Of a stretch of DNA of 64,000 bases, positions 51,926-62,133 are shown piece after piece (position 1 is the stretch's first letter; each line of letters starts with the position of its first letter). The notes beneath the pieces were generated by a model. It had not been told where the DNA came from. It searched no databases and saw only the letters and a list, made by a program, of their open reading frames with translations. Both the position numbers and the translations under genes were made by a program. This DNA comes from CAKZQX01 sp034436755 (GTDB lineage Bacteria > Chloroflexota > Chloroflexia > Chloroflexales > Chloroflexaceae), in assembly GCA_034436755.1 (NCBI GenBank), contig DAOTVB010000090.1, positions 3,917 through 67,916 of the forward strand, written 5' to 3'.

Positions 51926-53179
51926 TTAAATCGTCTCCCCACTGGGCACATCGCCCGGTGGAAAATCCTCCGTATCGCGGTCAGCGTTGATCAGCACATT
52001 GCGCCCGATGCGGATGCCGGGTGGAATATGCGCACTCTTGCCCACTACCGTAATCCCGGCAGCCAGTTTGTCGGGTTGCGTCTTGTTCGGCGTGTCGAAG
52101 TCATCGCCGCATCCCAGGATCGTCCCCGCGCCAATCACCACCTGTTTATCGACGACAACGTGGTCAAGCACTGCGCCCGGACCGATCCAGGTATCATTCA
52201 TCACGACGCTATCACGCACGAGCGCTCCCGGCGAGACATACACCCCCGGCGAGAGCACCGAGTTCTCGACCGTACCCCGGATCACACAACCGTTGCATGT
52301 CATGGCGCGATCAATCTTGGCCTGGGGACCAACCTTGACCGGTGGGCGCTCCTCACTGCGGGTAAAGATGATCCAGTTGGGATCGAAGAGATCAAAGCCA
52401 CTGTCCGGGTTGAGCAGTTCCAGGCTGGTCTCCCAGTAGGCCTGCACCGTTCCGACATCGACCCAGTAGCCATCGAAGCGATAGGCATAGACGCGATCCT
52501 GCGGGATCATCGCGGGAATGACATGCTTGCCGAAGTCGATGCGGGGTTCTTCCTCGCTGCCCTCTTCCAGGCGCTGGATCAGCATCTCGGCATTAAAGAC
52601 ATACACGCCCATGTTGGCAAGCGTGCCTTTGTCGCGGGCCTTGGGCTTTTCGCTAAACTCAACAATCCGGCTTGACTCATCCGTCGTCATAATCCCGAAG
52701 CGGTCGGTCTGCTCAACCGGCACATCGCGGACGGCTACGGTTACATCGGCACGGTACTGCTGGTGCGCCTCGATTATGCGGGTGTAGTCCATCTTATAGA
52801 TATGGTCGCCTGAGAGCACCACAACAATGTCGGCGCGATGTTCGCGGATGTAGTTCAGGTTCTGGTAGATTGCATCGGAGGTACCGCGATACCAGTCTCC
52901 GATATCGCGCCCGATGTATGGTTGTAGCAGGCGCACGCCACCGCGTGCCCGGTCCAGATCCCATGGTTTTCCAATACCGATATGTTCATTGAGCGAGTGG
53001 GGCCGGTACTGGGTGAGCACAGCAACATCAAAAATACCGGAATTGACGCAATTCGAGAGTGTGTAGTCGATAATGCGGTACTTGCCCGCAAAGGGCACAG
53101 AGGGTTTGGCGCGCTTCTCGGACAGAACACTGAGACGCGTACCTTCACCTCCAGCCATAATCATCGCGATAACTCGCAT
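51926..53179 (-). CDS. glgC: Glucose-1-phosphate adenylyltransferase (catalytic GlgC)
   Basis: A 417-residue enzyme making ADP-glucose for glycogen. It has the intact signature AGGEGTRLSVLSEKRAKPSVPFAGKYRIID, then SNCVNSGI, GTSDAIYQNL, VLSGDHIYKMDY and IVEFSEKPK, followed by a beta-helix (PGVYVSPGALVRDSVV). It precedes the degenerate paralogue, consistent with an alpha-beta type complex. glgA and glgB are not in the window. Confidence 0.95.
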   Translation of the reverse strand: MRVIAMIMAGGEGTRLSVLSEKRAKPSVPFAGKYRIIDYTLSNCVNSGIFDVAVLTQYRPHSLNEHIGIGKPWDLDRARGGVRLLQPYIGRDIGDWYRGTSDAIYQNLNYIREHRADIVVVLSGDHIYKMDYTRIIEAHQQYRADVTVAVRDVPVEQTDRFGIMTTDESSRIVEFSEKPKARDKGTLANMGVYVFNAEMLIQRLEEGSEEEPRIDFGKHVIPAMIPQDRVYAYRFDGYWVDVGTVQAYWETSLELLNPDSGFDLFDPNWIIFTRSEERPPVKVGPQAKIDRAMTCNGCVIRGTVENSVLSPGVYVSPGALVRDSVVMNDTWIGPGAVLDHVVVDKQVVIGAGTILGCGDDFDTPNKTQPDKLAAGITVVGKSAHIPPGIRIGRNVLINADRDTEDFPPGDVPSGETI

Positions 53180-53251
53180 AATACCACCGCTGGCTTCACA
53201 ACTTTATTTCAACTTTCGCAGGCTGCCCCTTGATTGTAACCGCAAATGGGT

Positions 53252-56200
53252 TTATGTGCAAAGTGGGGTAGTATCGGGTGCTTCAACCAGCGGCAGGGTA
53301 GCGCAGATGACCCGGTTACGTCCGCTGGTTTTGGCGCGGTAGAGTGCTCTATCTGCGGCACCGATCAGGGTTGTGGTTGTGTTGCCATGGGTCGGAAATC
53401 CGGCAATCCCCAGCGAAATTGTCACGGTGTCGAGTTGTTGCTGCTCGTGGGTAATGCGCAGTTGCTCAACCCCGGCACGGAGTTGCTCGGCGCGGATCTG
53501 CGTATCTTCCAGGGTAGCCTCGGGCAGGATGAGCATAAACTCCTCGCCGCCATAGCGGCAGGCAATATCTTCGCTACGAATATGTTGTTGCAAAAATGTC
53601 CCCAGCGCCTGTAGCAGCGCATCACCGCCCTTGTGTCCAAAGCGGTCGTTAAACTGCTTAAAATGATCAACATCCAGCATAATGATGCCAACCGGGCGCT
53701 GATGCCGTGCTGCATGCTGTAACTCGCGTTGCAAGGTTTCATCCAGATAGCGCCGGTTAAAGAGCCCGGTCAGCGCATCACGGATGGCCTGGTTTTGCAG
53801 ATGTTCGCGCAACTGCAGATTGGCAATCGCCAGCGCCAGATAGTCGGCCACGGTTACTGTCAGCCGCTCGGCCCGCCGGCGGGCTGCGAGTGAGGGTAGC
53901 TCCGTCTCGCTGAGGCGTAGCACGCCGAGCGGCTCACCATGGGCCACCAGGGGCACACAGAGCGACGGGATAGCGCTATCGGCCATGTGGCAGCAGATGT
54001 CGGTAGCGCCGGGGCCGCTGGTATGCAGCGGCCCCTGTGTGAGCGACCGGCAGATCGTGCCGGCAAAGCCCGGCGGCCAGCGCTGGGGTGGTCCCCAGGC
54101 GGTTGCCAGTTCAAGATAGGTACCAGTGGCGTCAACACTATACAAAGCCCCGGCCCGGTTGGGAAACAGCCGGCTGATCACCGGGATGATCGCCTGGTAT
54201 GCATCATTGACGGTCTGGCAGGTCTGCAAGACATCACTGAGTTCATTCAGCAGCGTCATATCGCGGTTCCGTTGTCTGAGCTTGCTGACCCAGACCTGCG
54301 ATTGGGCATGGGCCAGTTGCAGCGCTTGCTCCGCCTGTTTGCGCTCGGTAATATCGGCGATAATCCCGATCACGCTTTCCAGGTTGTCCTGTGCATTCAC
54401 CAGGACGCGGGTGGAGAGATCGCCCCAGAAGAGGTTGCCATCCTTGCGCCGGAAACGCTGCTCCAGGCGAAATCCCTTCACCTCGCCCCGCAGCAGCGCC
54501 TGCATGGCCGCCTGGTTCGTTGCACTATCCTCGGAACTGACCAGATCGAGCCAGCATTTCTGGTAGACCTCGTAGCGGGTCATGCCCAGCATTTCGAGCC
54601 AGCGACCATTCACCTCGATGAAATGGCCCTCCCGATCAAGCAAGACGATGCCGACGGCGGCATTATCGAGGATGGCCTGGAGGCGATCCTGGCTCTCCCG
54701 AATAGCGGCCTGGGTACGTTTGAACTTTGTGATGTCGCGGGTGATCCCGCCGAGGAGCAGCCCGGTGTTGGTCTGAATCGGAAAGATGCGGGTAGACACC
54801 GTCCGGCGGGTGCCGTCAGGTAACTGTGTTTCGCGTTCAATGGGCTGCTGGTGGATGGAATTGTCCTGGTCGGCGTTGTAGAGCATGGTCAGCACCGCAG
54901 CTTTGATCCGCTCATGCATGGCCGGGGTGCGATACTCTTCCGGAGTCAACCGGAACAGCACATCCCACTTGGGTTGCCCCAGGGTTTCGGTGCGGCTCAA
55001 CCCGAAAATTTGCTCGGCCCCCTCGTTCCAGGCAGTAACGCTTCCCTGCGCATCTACCAGCAGCAGCGCATCCTGCGACTGTTCAAAAAACCCGCGGAAG
55101 GTCTCCTCACTGGCCTGCAGCGCATCTTCCATCCGTTTGCGTTCGGTGACATCGGTGATCACGCCGATGTAATGCGTGAGCCGGCCCGTCGGCTCGTACA
55201 ACGGTGTGATGGCAAGTTCATTCCAGAAGGGCGTGCCGTCCTTGCGGTAGTTTAGCAGGACTATCTGGCAGCCCTGCCCGGCCGCCACCGCGTCCCGAAT
55301 CGCTGCGACATCGGCCGGGTCGGTGTCCGGTCCCTGGAGAAAGCGGCAGTTGTAGCCCAGGGTCTCGGCGGGCGTGTAGCCGGTCATCCGTTCAAATGCG
55401 GCGTTACAGTAGATAATCGGCATATCCGGCTGGTTAACATCGGTGATCAGGATGCCGCTTGTCACCGTTGCCAATGCCCGCTCCCAGACGCGCAGCACGG
55501 CTTCGGCCTGGCTGGAGCGGGTCAACACATGCGAAACATCGAGTCGTTCGGTATCGGCCAGCGCCCAGAGGGGATCGCGCTCCTGGCGTAGTTCTGCGCA
55601 CATATGTCGGCAGGTGTCCAGGCGTTGCTCAAGTTCCTTCACCCGCTGCTGCAACAGGGCAATAATGGTCTGGCATGGCGTGGTGCCATCGGGCTGCTGC
55701 TGCAACACCGGGGTTCCCTGACCGCCTGTTCCGCCTGTTCCGTCTGTTCCGCCTGTTCCGTCTGTTCCGTCTGTTCTGCTGCGATCAGGGGTGGGTGGGT
55801 TCACCGGGAAGGTGGTTGTCAGCAGCGTTTCAGCGGTTGTGGGATCAACCGGCCGTGAGAAGAAGTAGCCCTGTCCGTACTCGCAATGGAGATCCTGCAG
55901 GTAGTGCAGTTGCGCCGCAGTTTCGATGCCTTCTGCAACCGTCTCTTTCCGGAGCGTGTGGCTCAACATCACAATACTCTGCGTAATGGCGGCACTCTCG
56001 TCACTAACTTTCAGGGTGCTGACGAACGAGCGGTCAATCTTGAGGGTCTGGATCGGGAAGCGGTGTAGATAGCGCAGTGAGGAGTAGCCGGTCCCGAAGT
56101 CATCAATGCACAACTGGACGCCCAGATCTTGCAGCCGTGCCAGCTTCGTGATTGTGGTTTCGACATGATCCATCATCACATTTTCGGTGATCTCGATCTT

Positions 56201-59200
56201 CAGGCCGGCGGCAGCAAGCCCGGTCTCCTGCAAGATCTGCCGGATCTGTTCTACAACATCGTCGCGCATAAAGGCTTTGCTGGAGAGGTTCACGCCAATC
56301 GTTAGCGCCTGTGCGCCGGCGACCTGTTCCTGCCAGTGGCGCATCTGCCGGCATGCCGCGCGCAACACCCACCAGCCCAGCGGAATGATCAGCCCGGTCT
56401 CCTCGGCAATCGGGATAAATTCACCCGGCGAGATGAGCCCGCGCAGTGGATGTTGCCAGCGCACCAGCGCTTCAAATCCGGCTACCTGCCCGGTAGAGAG
56501 CGAGACGATGGGTTGGTAGTGGAGCCGCAACTGCTCCTGCTCAATTGCATGGCGCAGGGCATTCTCGGTATCCAGGCGCTGCACTACGGACGAATGCATG
56601 GTTGTGTCAAAGACGGCGTAGTGCCCCGGTCCCAGCGCTTTGGCCTGGTACATAGCGGTATCGGCGTCGCGCAGCAGATCCGCCGGGCACTGATGCTCGT
56701 TGGAGTTGAGGACGATACCAATGCTGGCTGAGCTGGACAACTCCTGCTCGTTGATATACAACGGGTGCGCCAGCGCCTGCTGGATGCGATAGACCAGCGT
56801 CAGCGCATCAGCTTCGTCGTGCAGATCTTCCAGCAGAATAACAAACTCATCACCGCCAAAACGGGCGATGGTGTCACTGACCCGCAGACACTCCTGCAAC
56901 CGGCGGGCCGTGATAGTCAACAGATAATCGCCATCCAGGTGGCCCATACTGTCATTGACGACTTTAAAGTTGTCCAGATCAAGAAAGAGCACCGCAAACC
57001 GGCCGGCCGGGTCACGCCGGGTCCGGCGGAGGGCATGCTCCAGCAGTTCCATAAACAGCGTACGGTTGGGCAGATCCGTCAGCGCGTCGTGCAGCGCCTG
57101 ATGTCGGAGTTGTTCTTCCGCAGCTTTGCGCTCGGTAATATCGCGGATGAAGCTACAGAGATACTCCTGCCCCTTAAATGCCAGATGGTTTCCGGTGATC
57201 TCCACCGGTAGCACACTGCCGTCTTTCCGGTGGATCTCGGTTTCACAGGTGGCTGAGCCATGCTGCTTAACATGTTGCCAGAGCTGTTTCCAGTCTTCCT
57301 CGGAGAGGTTTGCGTTGATATCGGTAATGCAACGGCCCAGTAACTCCTCGCGGGGAGCCGCATGGTACTGACAGGCAGCATCATTCACATAGAGATATTG
57401 ACCATCGGGATCAATCCAGACCACCGCATCGGCGGCGCGGTCCAGGGCAAACTGCGCCAGATGCAGCGCTTCCTCGGCCTGCTTACGTTCGGTGATATCC
57501 TGCGCCGCCCCGTAGATCCGCACCACGCGGCCCCTTGCAGCATCCCAGACCGGCTTGCCATAATCGCGCAGCCAGCGCACCTCGCCGCTCCGGGTGACAA
57601 TCCGGAACTCGCTGACATCCGCTTGACCGGACAGTAAACGCTGGTTGCGTTGCAAGGCGATTGGCCAATCTTCCGGATGGACCAGTTGTTTCCAATGATC
57701 ATCTCCTTCCATTTCTTCAGAGTTGAAGCCAGTTGTGCGGGCGTAGGCATCGGTTGTCCACTCGGTGATGGCCGTACCGTCAGGCATCAACTGTACCGCA
57801 TAGGCATAATCGGAGATAAGTTCCGAGACAATGCGGTAGCGGGTCTCACTCGCGCTCAGTGCTTCGACTGCGCGCTGACGCTCCCGCATTTCTGTCTTTA
57901 ATGCCTGGTTGCTCTGCAATAGTTGTGCAGTACGCTCCTCAACCCGAATTTCCAGTTCAGCATGCGCCTGGCGCAGGGCATTCTCGGCCTGCCGTCGCTC
58001 GGTGATATCGTGAATGATCGCGTGGAGCCGGAGTTGTCCCTGGATCTCAATCGGCACCGTGTAGACTTCCACATCACGGATCTCGCCCGAAGCCAGTTGA
58101 TGTTGGAACTGGAAGTAGAGCCGCTGTTCATGTTTTGCCCGCTCCAGCTCTGCGAGGATTTCTTCCTCCGGCAGGATGTTAATCTGCGCTATGTTCATCG
58201 TGCGCAAGACGGGCAGGGGATAACCATAGAACTCACTTGCGGCGGGGTTGGCATCAACAATTGCGCCGGTATCGGGCTCGATCAGCAGCTTCACCGCCCG
58301 GTTCTTCTCAAACATAGCGCGATAGGTCGCCTCGCGCTGCCGGAGTGCCGCCTCAGTCTGCTGGTGCTGGCAGATCTCGGCCTGCAAAGCGCGATTGCTC
58401 TGCGCCAGTTCGTCGGTGCGTTGCCGGACGCGCGCCTCCAGTTCGTCATACATCTGGTGCAAGGCTTCCTCGGCCAGTTTGCGTTGCGTAATATCTTCGT
58501 GCGCAACCACCAGGTAGGGATGATCATCTATGTCAAAACGGGTGATATGGGCAATAAACCAGCGCCGCTCGTCGGGTGCATGACAGGGGTACTCCAGCGC
58601 AAAGTGCTCCAGATTGCCGGCGAGAACGGCGCGGAGACCGGCGGCAAACTCCTGGGAGCCTTCGCTGCTCGCACCGGCGGCCAGATCACACACCTGCAAA
58701 TAGTTTGTACCCTCGGCGATTGGACTACTAACCGGGGGATTGGCTTCAGCAAAATCATTCCAGGCCTTGTTAACAACAATAATTGTACTGGTTGCATCCA
58801 GGACCGCAATATGGGCCGATAGGGCATCCAGGACGGCCTGCTTAAACTGTTCACTATGCTGGAGCGCCTCCTCAACCCGCTTGCGTCGGGTGATATCCCG
58901 GGTCATCACCATACAGGCAAGAATACAACCCGCGTCATCATAGACCGGCAGCGTGTGGACTTCATAGGTGCAGGTGCGATAGGTCGTTTCAAAGCTGCTG
59001 GTCGTTCCGGCAAGCGCGGCCCGGCAGTGTGGTTCGAGTATGGCACTGGTTGCCGGCGGCAGTACCTCCCAGATGGTCCGGCCCTCGATCGCATCCGGGA
59101 AGAAGCCCATATCGTCCAACCCTGCGCCATCAACCAGGATATAGCGCAGGTCGTGGTCGAAGAGGGCAATCGCGCCATTGGGAAAATGACGCGCGACAAT

Positions 59201-59368
59201 CCGATAGAGAGTTTCGCCGGCCGGCAGGATCTCGGGTTGAGGCCGGGAGGGGGTGTCAGTTGGTGGAGTGGCCGCCCGTCCGGCTGCCAGTGCCGTTTCC
59301 AGTTCGGCAACTCGTTGCTTGAGGTGCGCATTCTCGTGTTGTAGCGACTGAGCAGTTCTATGGCCCAT
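53252..59368 (-). CDS. Giant PAS/GGDEF/EAL/LOV/PAS/GAF/GGDEF cyclic-di-GMP signalling protein
   Basis: A 2038-residue soluble protein. Order: N-terminal coiled coil; about five PAS/PAC units (50-760); GGDEF1 with FGGDEF near 838; EAL with GFEALVRWQHP near 963; a Gly/Thr/Asp-rich linker (about 1205-1240); coiled coil; a LOV-type PAS with GYNCRFLQGPDTD (Cys1341) and NYRKDGTPFWNEL; two more PAS units; a GAF (about 1710-1860); and GGDEF2 with YGGEEF near 1938. Both cyclase and phosphodiesterase motifs are intact. The LOV cysteine implies blue-light control. It looks like a fusion of a complete PAS-GGDEF-EAL protein with a complete LOV-PAS-GAF-GGDEF protein. The 5' neighbour is a PAS-STAS protein. 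Confidence 0.92.
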   Translation of the reverse strand: MGHRTAQSLQHENAHLKQRVAELETALAAGRAATPPTDTPSRPQPEILPAGETLYRIVARHFPNGAIALFDHDLRYILVDGAGLDDMGFFPDAIEGRTIWEVLPPATSAILEPHCRAALAGTTSSFETTYRTCTYEVHTLPVYDDAGCILACMVMTRDITRRKRVEEALQHSEQFKQAVLDALSAHIAVLDATSTIIVVNKAWNDFAEANPPVSSPIAEGTNYLQVCDLAAGASSEGSQEFAAGLRAVLAGNLEHFALEYPCHAPDERRWFIAHITRFDIDDHPYLVVAHEDITQRKLAEEALHQMYDELEARVRQRTDELAQSNRALQAEICQHQQTEAALRQREATYRAMFEKNRAVKLLIEPDTGAIVDANPAASEFYGYPLPVLRTMNIAQINILPEEEILAELERAKHEQRLYFQFQHQLASGEIRDVEVYTVPIEIQGQLRLHAIIHDITERRQAENALRQAHAELEIRVEERTAQLLQSNQALKTEMRERQRAVEALSASETRYRIVSELISDYAYAVQLMPDGTAITEWTTDAYARTTGFNSEEMEGDDHWKQLVHPEDWPIALQRNQRLLSGQADVSEFRIVTRSGEVRWLRDYGKPVWDAARGRVVRIYGAAQDITERKQAEEALHLAQFALDRAADAVVWIDPDGQYLYVNDAACQYHAAPREELLGRCITDINANLSEEDWKQLWQHVKQHGSATCETEIHRKDGSVLPVEITGNHLAFKGQEYLCSFIRDITERKAAEEQLRHQALHDALTDLPNRTLFMELLEHALRRTRRDPAGRFAVLFLDLDNFKVVNDSMGHLDGDYLLTITARRLQECLRVSDTIARFGGDEFVILLEDLHDEADALTLVYRIQQALAHPLYINEQELSSSASIGIVLNSNEHQCPADLLRDADTAMYQAKALGPGHYAVFDTTMHSSVVQRLDTENALRHAIEQEQLRLHYQPIVSLSTGQVAGFEALVRWQHPLRGLISPGEFIPIAEETGLIIPLGWWVLRAACRQMRHWQEQVAGAQALTIGVNLSSKAFMRDDVVEQIRQILQETGLAAAGLKIEITENVMMDHVETTITKLARLQDLGVQLCIDDFGTGYSSLRYLHRFPIQTLKIDRSFVSTLKVSDESAAITQSIVMLSHTLRKETVAEGIETAAQLHYLQDLHCEYGQGYFFSRPVDPTTAETLLTTTFPVNPPTPDRSRTDGTDGTGGTDGTGGTGGQGTPVLQQQPDGTTPCQTIIALLQQRVKELEQRLDTCRHMCAELRQERDPLWALADTERLDVSHVLTRSSQAEAVLRVWERALATVTSGILITDVNQPDMPIIYCNAAFERMTGYTPAETLGYNCRFLQGPDTDPADVAAIRDAVAAGQGCQIVLLNYRKDGTPFWNELAITPLYEPTGRLTHYIGVITDVTERKRMEDALQASEETFRGFFEQSQDALLLVDAQGSVTAWNEGAEQIFGLSRTETLGQPKWDVLFRLTPEEYRTPAMHERIKAAVLTMLYNADQDNSIHQQPIERETQLPDGTRRTVSTRIFPIQTNTGLLLGGITRDITKFKRTQAAIRESQDRLQAILDNAAVGIVLLDREGHFIEVNGRWLEMLGMTRYEVYQKCWLDLVSSEDSATNQAAMQALLRGEVKGFRLEQRFRRKDGNLFWGDLSTRVLVNAQDNLESVIGIIADITERKQAEQALQLAHAQSQVWVSKLRQRNRDMTLLNELSDVLQTCQTVNDAYQAIIPVISRLFPNRAGALYSVDATGTYLELATAWGPPQRWPPGFAGTICRSLTQGPLHTSGPGATDICCHMADSAIPSLCVPLVAHGEPLGVLRLSETELPSLAARRRAERLTVTVADYLALAIANLQLREHLQNQAIRDALTGLFNRRYLDETLQRELQHAARHQRPVGIIMLDVDHFKQFNDRFGHKGGDALLQALGTFLQQHIRSEDIACRYGGEEFMLILPEATLEDTQIRAEQLRAGVEQLRITHEQQQLDTVTISLGIAGFPTHGNTTTTLIGAADRALYRAKTSGRNRVICATLPLVEAPDTTPLCT

Positions 59369-59681
59369 AGTTTTATCCAGATGTCAATCATTTTCCGGGG
59401 ACCAGGCAGGGACGAAGTCTGAACGACGCTGTCCCTGCCTCTATGCTGTGTATGCAATCGTGTTGTTGATCAGGATAAATCAGACAACATTGTGCAGTAG
59501 CCGGGCAGTTCCTACCGGGTTATCGTTCAATAGCATGCTGCCGACCGACACACGCGCAAAGCAAAATGCTGGTCTACCTATGAGTATAACTGAATAATCC
59601 AGCATATAACATACGTAAATATACGTATTTCTTCACCGATACCGTTATTGTGCGCCGAGTGTGGTGGTTCCTGCCTGCTCA
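59369..59681. other. Intergenic region before the giant signalling gene
   Basis: 313 bp without a gene. An AT-rich stretch with two TACGTA hexamers (TACGTAAATATACGTA, about 59612-59627) and GTTATATG on the minus strand could hold the promoter of the giant gene. No riboswitch-like fold was recognised. Confidence 0.4.
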
Positions 59682-60962
59682 CTACCCGGTCGTATAGCCA
59701 TTCTGCTGTAACACATAGGCAATGCCACTCTGCAGATTGCTCAGGGTGACAATATCGCCCAGGTCGGCCCCCATGCCCACCAGGGTTTGCGCAACCTCCG
59801 GGCGAATGCCGGTCAGGACTACACGCGCCCCCAGCAGCTTGACCGCCTGGGCTGCCCGCACCAGCGCGCTGGCAACCTGCGTATCGACCATCTGCACGCC
59901 GGTAATGTCGAGAATGACCACTTCGGCCTGGTGCTCGGCCACACCTTCAAGCAGCGTCTCGAGGATCTGCTGCGCGCGACCGCTATCAATGCTGCCGATC
60001 AGTGGCATGGCGACTACCTCATCGGCCAGGGGAATCAGAGGGGTACTCAGTTCGCGCAGGGCGGCACGCTGGACCTCGATCATCTGCTCTTGCAGCGCCA
60101 TGCGTTCCGCTTCCGCGCGATGCTGCTCCGTCAGGTCACGCGCAATCCCCGCAATCGTCAGCAGGGAGCCATCGTTGTCACGGACGGCAAATGAGGAGGA
60201 GTGGGCCAGAAAGCTACTGCCATCTTTCCGCCGGTAGACCATCTCGCCCTGCCACAGATCCTGCTCGGCAACCTGCCCGGCAATTTCCTGTAACCGTTCG
60301 GGTGGATCGTCATGGAATTGTGACGTATGCATGCCAATCATCGCCGGGCCATACCCCGTTATGCGCTGGAAGGCCGGGTTGGCATAGGTGATGGTGCCTT
60401 CCAGGTTGACCCGGGCAATACAATCGGGCGCATTCTCGGCCAGCGCGAAGAAGATCCGCAGTTCGCGTTCCTGCTGTACCTGCACGCTGATATCCCGAAT
60501 GATTGCCGCTGTCCAGCGGGGTTGCCCGGTATGGTCTTTGATCGCAAAGCCGGAGGCCTGGCCGGTAAAGCGACTGCCGTCCGTGCGCTGATAGAGCAGA
60601 TTGTCGCGCCAGATTCCCTCCGTCATGATATTCTCGACAATCGCGGGGAGCCGTTCGTGTTCCTCTGGCGCTAACGTGTCGAGAATGGTCATCCCGACGG
60701 CACCTTGATCGAAGTTAAAGAGGGTGCTATAGGCCGGATTAGCGTAGATAATCTTGCCTTCCATATCGGCAACGCCAATCGCATCCGGCGCATTATCAGC
60801 CAGCGCCTTGAACAGCGTAAGTTGCTCCGTAACGTCACTGGTTGCGGCGGTATCACGCTCGGCGGTCAGGTGGGTAACGGTCTGCTCAAGTTCAGCCACC
60901 CGCTGCCGTAGTCTGGTCAGTTCATCAGTTCCAGAGGCCTGCTGAGGCTGTTTCCGCTTCAT
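59682..60962 (-). CDS. PAS-PAS-STAS protein (RsbR-like)
   Basis: A 426-residue soluble protein: N-terminal coiled coil (LTRLRQRVAELEQTVTHL), PAS1 (about 50-165), PAS2 (about 175-290), a second coiled coil and a C-terminal STAS domain (about 305-420). The STAS has the phosphorylatable region VVILDITGVQMVDTQVASAL; the Thr in DITG matches the RsbR/RsbS site. Proteins of this kind sit in stressosome-like complexes or partner-switch pathways. No RsbT kinase is adjacent. It is first gene before the giant GGDEF gene on the same strand. Confidence 0.92.
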   Translation of the reverse strand: MKRKQPQQASGTDELTRLRQRVAELEQTVTHLTAERDTAATSDVTEQLTLFKALADNAPDAIGVADMEGKIIYANPAYSTLFNFDQGAVGMTILDTLAPEEHERLPAIVENIMTEGIWRDNLLYQRTDGSRFTGQASGFAIKDHTGQPRWTAAIIRDISVQVQQERELRIFFALAENAPDCIARVNLEGTITYANPAFQRITGYGPAMIGMHTSQFHDDPPERLQEIAGQVAEQDLWQGEMVYRRKDGSSFLAHSSSFAVRDNDGSLLTIAGIARDLTEQHRAEAERMALQEQMIEVQRAALRELSTPLIPLADEVVAMPLIGSIDSGRAQQILETLLEGVAEHQAEVVILDITGVQMVDTQVASALVRAAQAVKLLGARVVLTGIRPEVAQTLVGMGADLGDIVTLSNLQSGIAYVLQQNGYTTG

Positions 60963-61061
60963 TGCGTTCTCCTCGTATAATTATATCAATATGATCTGTA
61001 GCTGCTGTCACAATCTTTCTCCCGAAGTATAACAGCGCGGCAATCGCAACGCAAAACAATC

Positions 61062-61122
61062 AGCTTCCGGGAAGCTTGAAGCTTCCCGGAAGCTCACCGG
61101 GGCTTGAAGCTTCCCGGAAGCT
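61062..61122. repeat. AGCTTCCCGGAAGCT palindromic repeats
   Basis: Three related palindromes (61062-61076, 61080-61094 and about 61107-61122) can pair with each other in several ways. They lie between divergent genes, directly upstream of the CAGGAGG ribosome-binding site (61126-61132) of the next gene. Alternative pairings could act on transcription or translation. Confidence 0.6.
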
Positions 61123-61139
61123 GAACAGGAGGTCATCCT

Positions 61140-62084
61140 ATGTCGGCTGCCATACCGCTGTCCGAGCATGCGCACTTCCCGCTGCTGGGTGTGCCGCTCG
61201 AGGTACGCAGCAATAGTCCCGCCGTTATTACTGCGGCGGAGCGTGCGTTTCGCCACTGGCGTAGCCTTGCCCCGGAACAGATTGCATCTGGCGCACCGTT
61301 GCGTCTCGATCTGCTGCTGCAGCCGGGAGAGCAATCTGACACAGCCGGCCCCCCCTTTGTGCGGCGTGGGCAGGGGATGACGATGCTGGCGGCCGGCGGC
61401 AGCAATCTGCTGCTGGCGCAACTGGATCGCGGGGAGGCGCTCGGCTTTGTAACTCCCGAACTGCTCGCCGACGAGCTGAATTTTCGCGCAGATGTCCTGG
61501 AGTGGCTCGCATTTCAATTGGTTAGTACCCATGACCGGGTAGCTTTGCCCGCCGGGGCAGTGGTGCAGCAGGAGCGTGCCGTGCTTCTGGTTGCACTCGA
61601 TCAGTACGAACTACCGCTCTTGCAGTATGCCTGCTTGCGTGCGGGTCTACGCTTCCTGGCCGCCGAACAGGTTTATCTGGGCCAGGAATCCGGGTTGCGG
61701 CTCTGGGGCAGCCGGCCGCGCCTCGCTTTGCCGTCGGTTGCGCAGCAGATCTTCCCCGATCTGGCAGCGCAGACGATGCCGGTGACACGCAACGGCGAAA
61801 CCCGACTGGTGCTGGATATCGCTACAGCAGCGGCGCAACATCTGGCACTCTCCGCCGGGCATGCTGCCGTCTGTCTGGTGCAGTCGCGCCCGGGATTGTC
61901 GAGCGTTCTGGAGCCGGTTGATCCGTCCGTGGTCGTTAATCAATTGATGCAACGCGCTGCCGGCACTGCCTGCCATCAGGAGATCCGCGCGGTGGCAGGA
62001 GCACTGGCCCAGGCGGGGGCATACTGTCTGTACGCGGGTAGCGATCTGCCGGGAGCGGCGGCACTGGTGCGGAGCCTGGTGTAG
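61140..62084 (+). CDS. HprK-like protein lacking a P-loop
   Basis: A 314-residue protein. The overall pattern follows HPr-kinase-like proteins: an N-terminal strand-rich domain, LEWLAFQLVSTHDRVALPAGAVVQQERAVLLV where the kinases have a His/Ser-Ala followed by GxSGxGKS, and CLRAGLRFLAAEQVYL where they have the downstream AxxxxG..xxSDD region. Here the phosphate loop is replaced by ALDQYELPLL and the SDD by AAEQ. ATP binding is therefore unlikely. It may be a degenerate scaffold or not of this family. CAGGAGG precedes the ATG. Confidence 0.45.
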   Translation: MSAAIPLSEHAHFPLLGVPLEVRSNSPAVITAAERAFRHWRSLAPEQIASGAPLRLDLLLQPGEQSDTAGPPFVRRGQGMTMLAAGGSNLLLAQLDRGEALGFVTPELLADELNFRADVLEWLAFQLVSTHDRVALPAGAVVQQERAVLLVALDQYELPLLQYACLRAGLRFLAAEQVYLGQESGLRLWGSRPRLALPSVAQQIFPDLAAQTMPVTRNGETRLVLDIATAAAQHLALSAGHAAVCLVQSRPGLSSVLEPVDPSVVVNQLMQRAAGTACHQEIRAVAGALAQAGAYCLYAGSDLPGAAALVRSLV

Positions 62085-62133
62085 TACAATGCATGCAGGA
62101 GATGTTCATATTCCAGGGGATGCGGAGGTCTGT

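Noticed and set aside
59369..59681. c-di-GMP or cobalamin riboswitch near the GGDEF and B12 genes
   Set aside because: No recognisable conserved riboswitch core was found by eye before 59368, 23781 or 8547.
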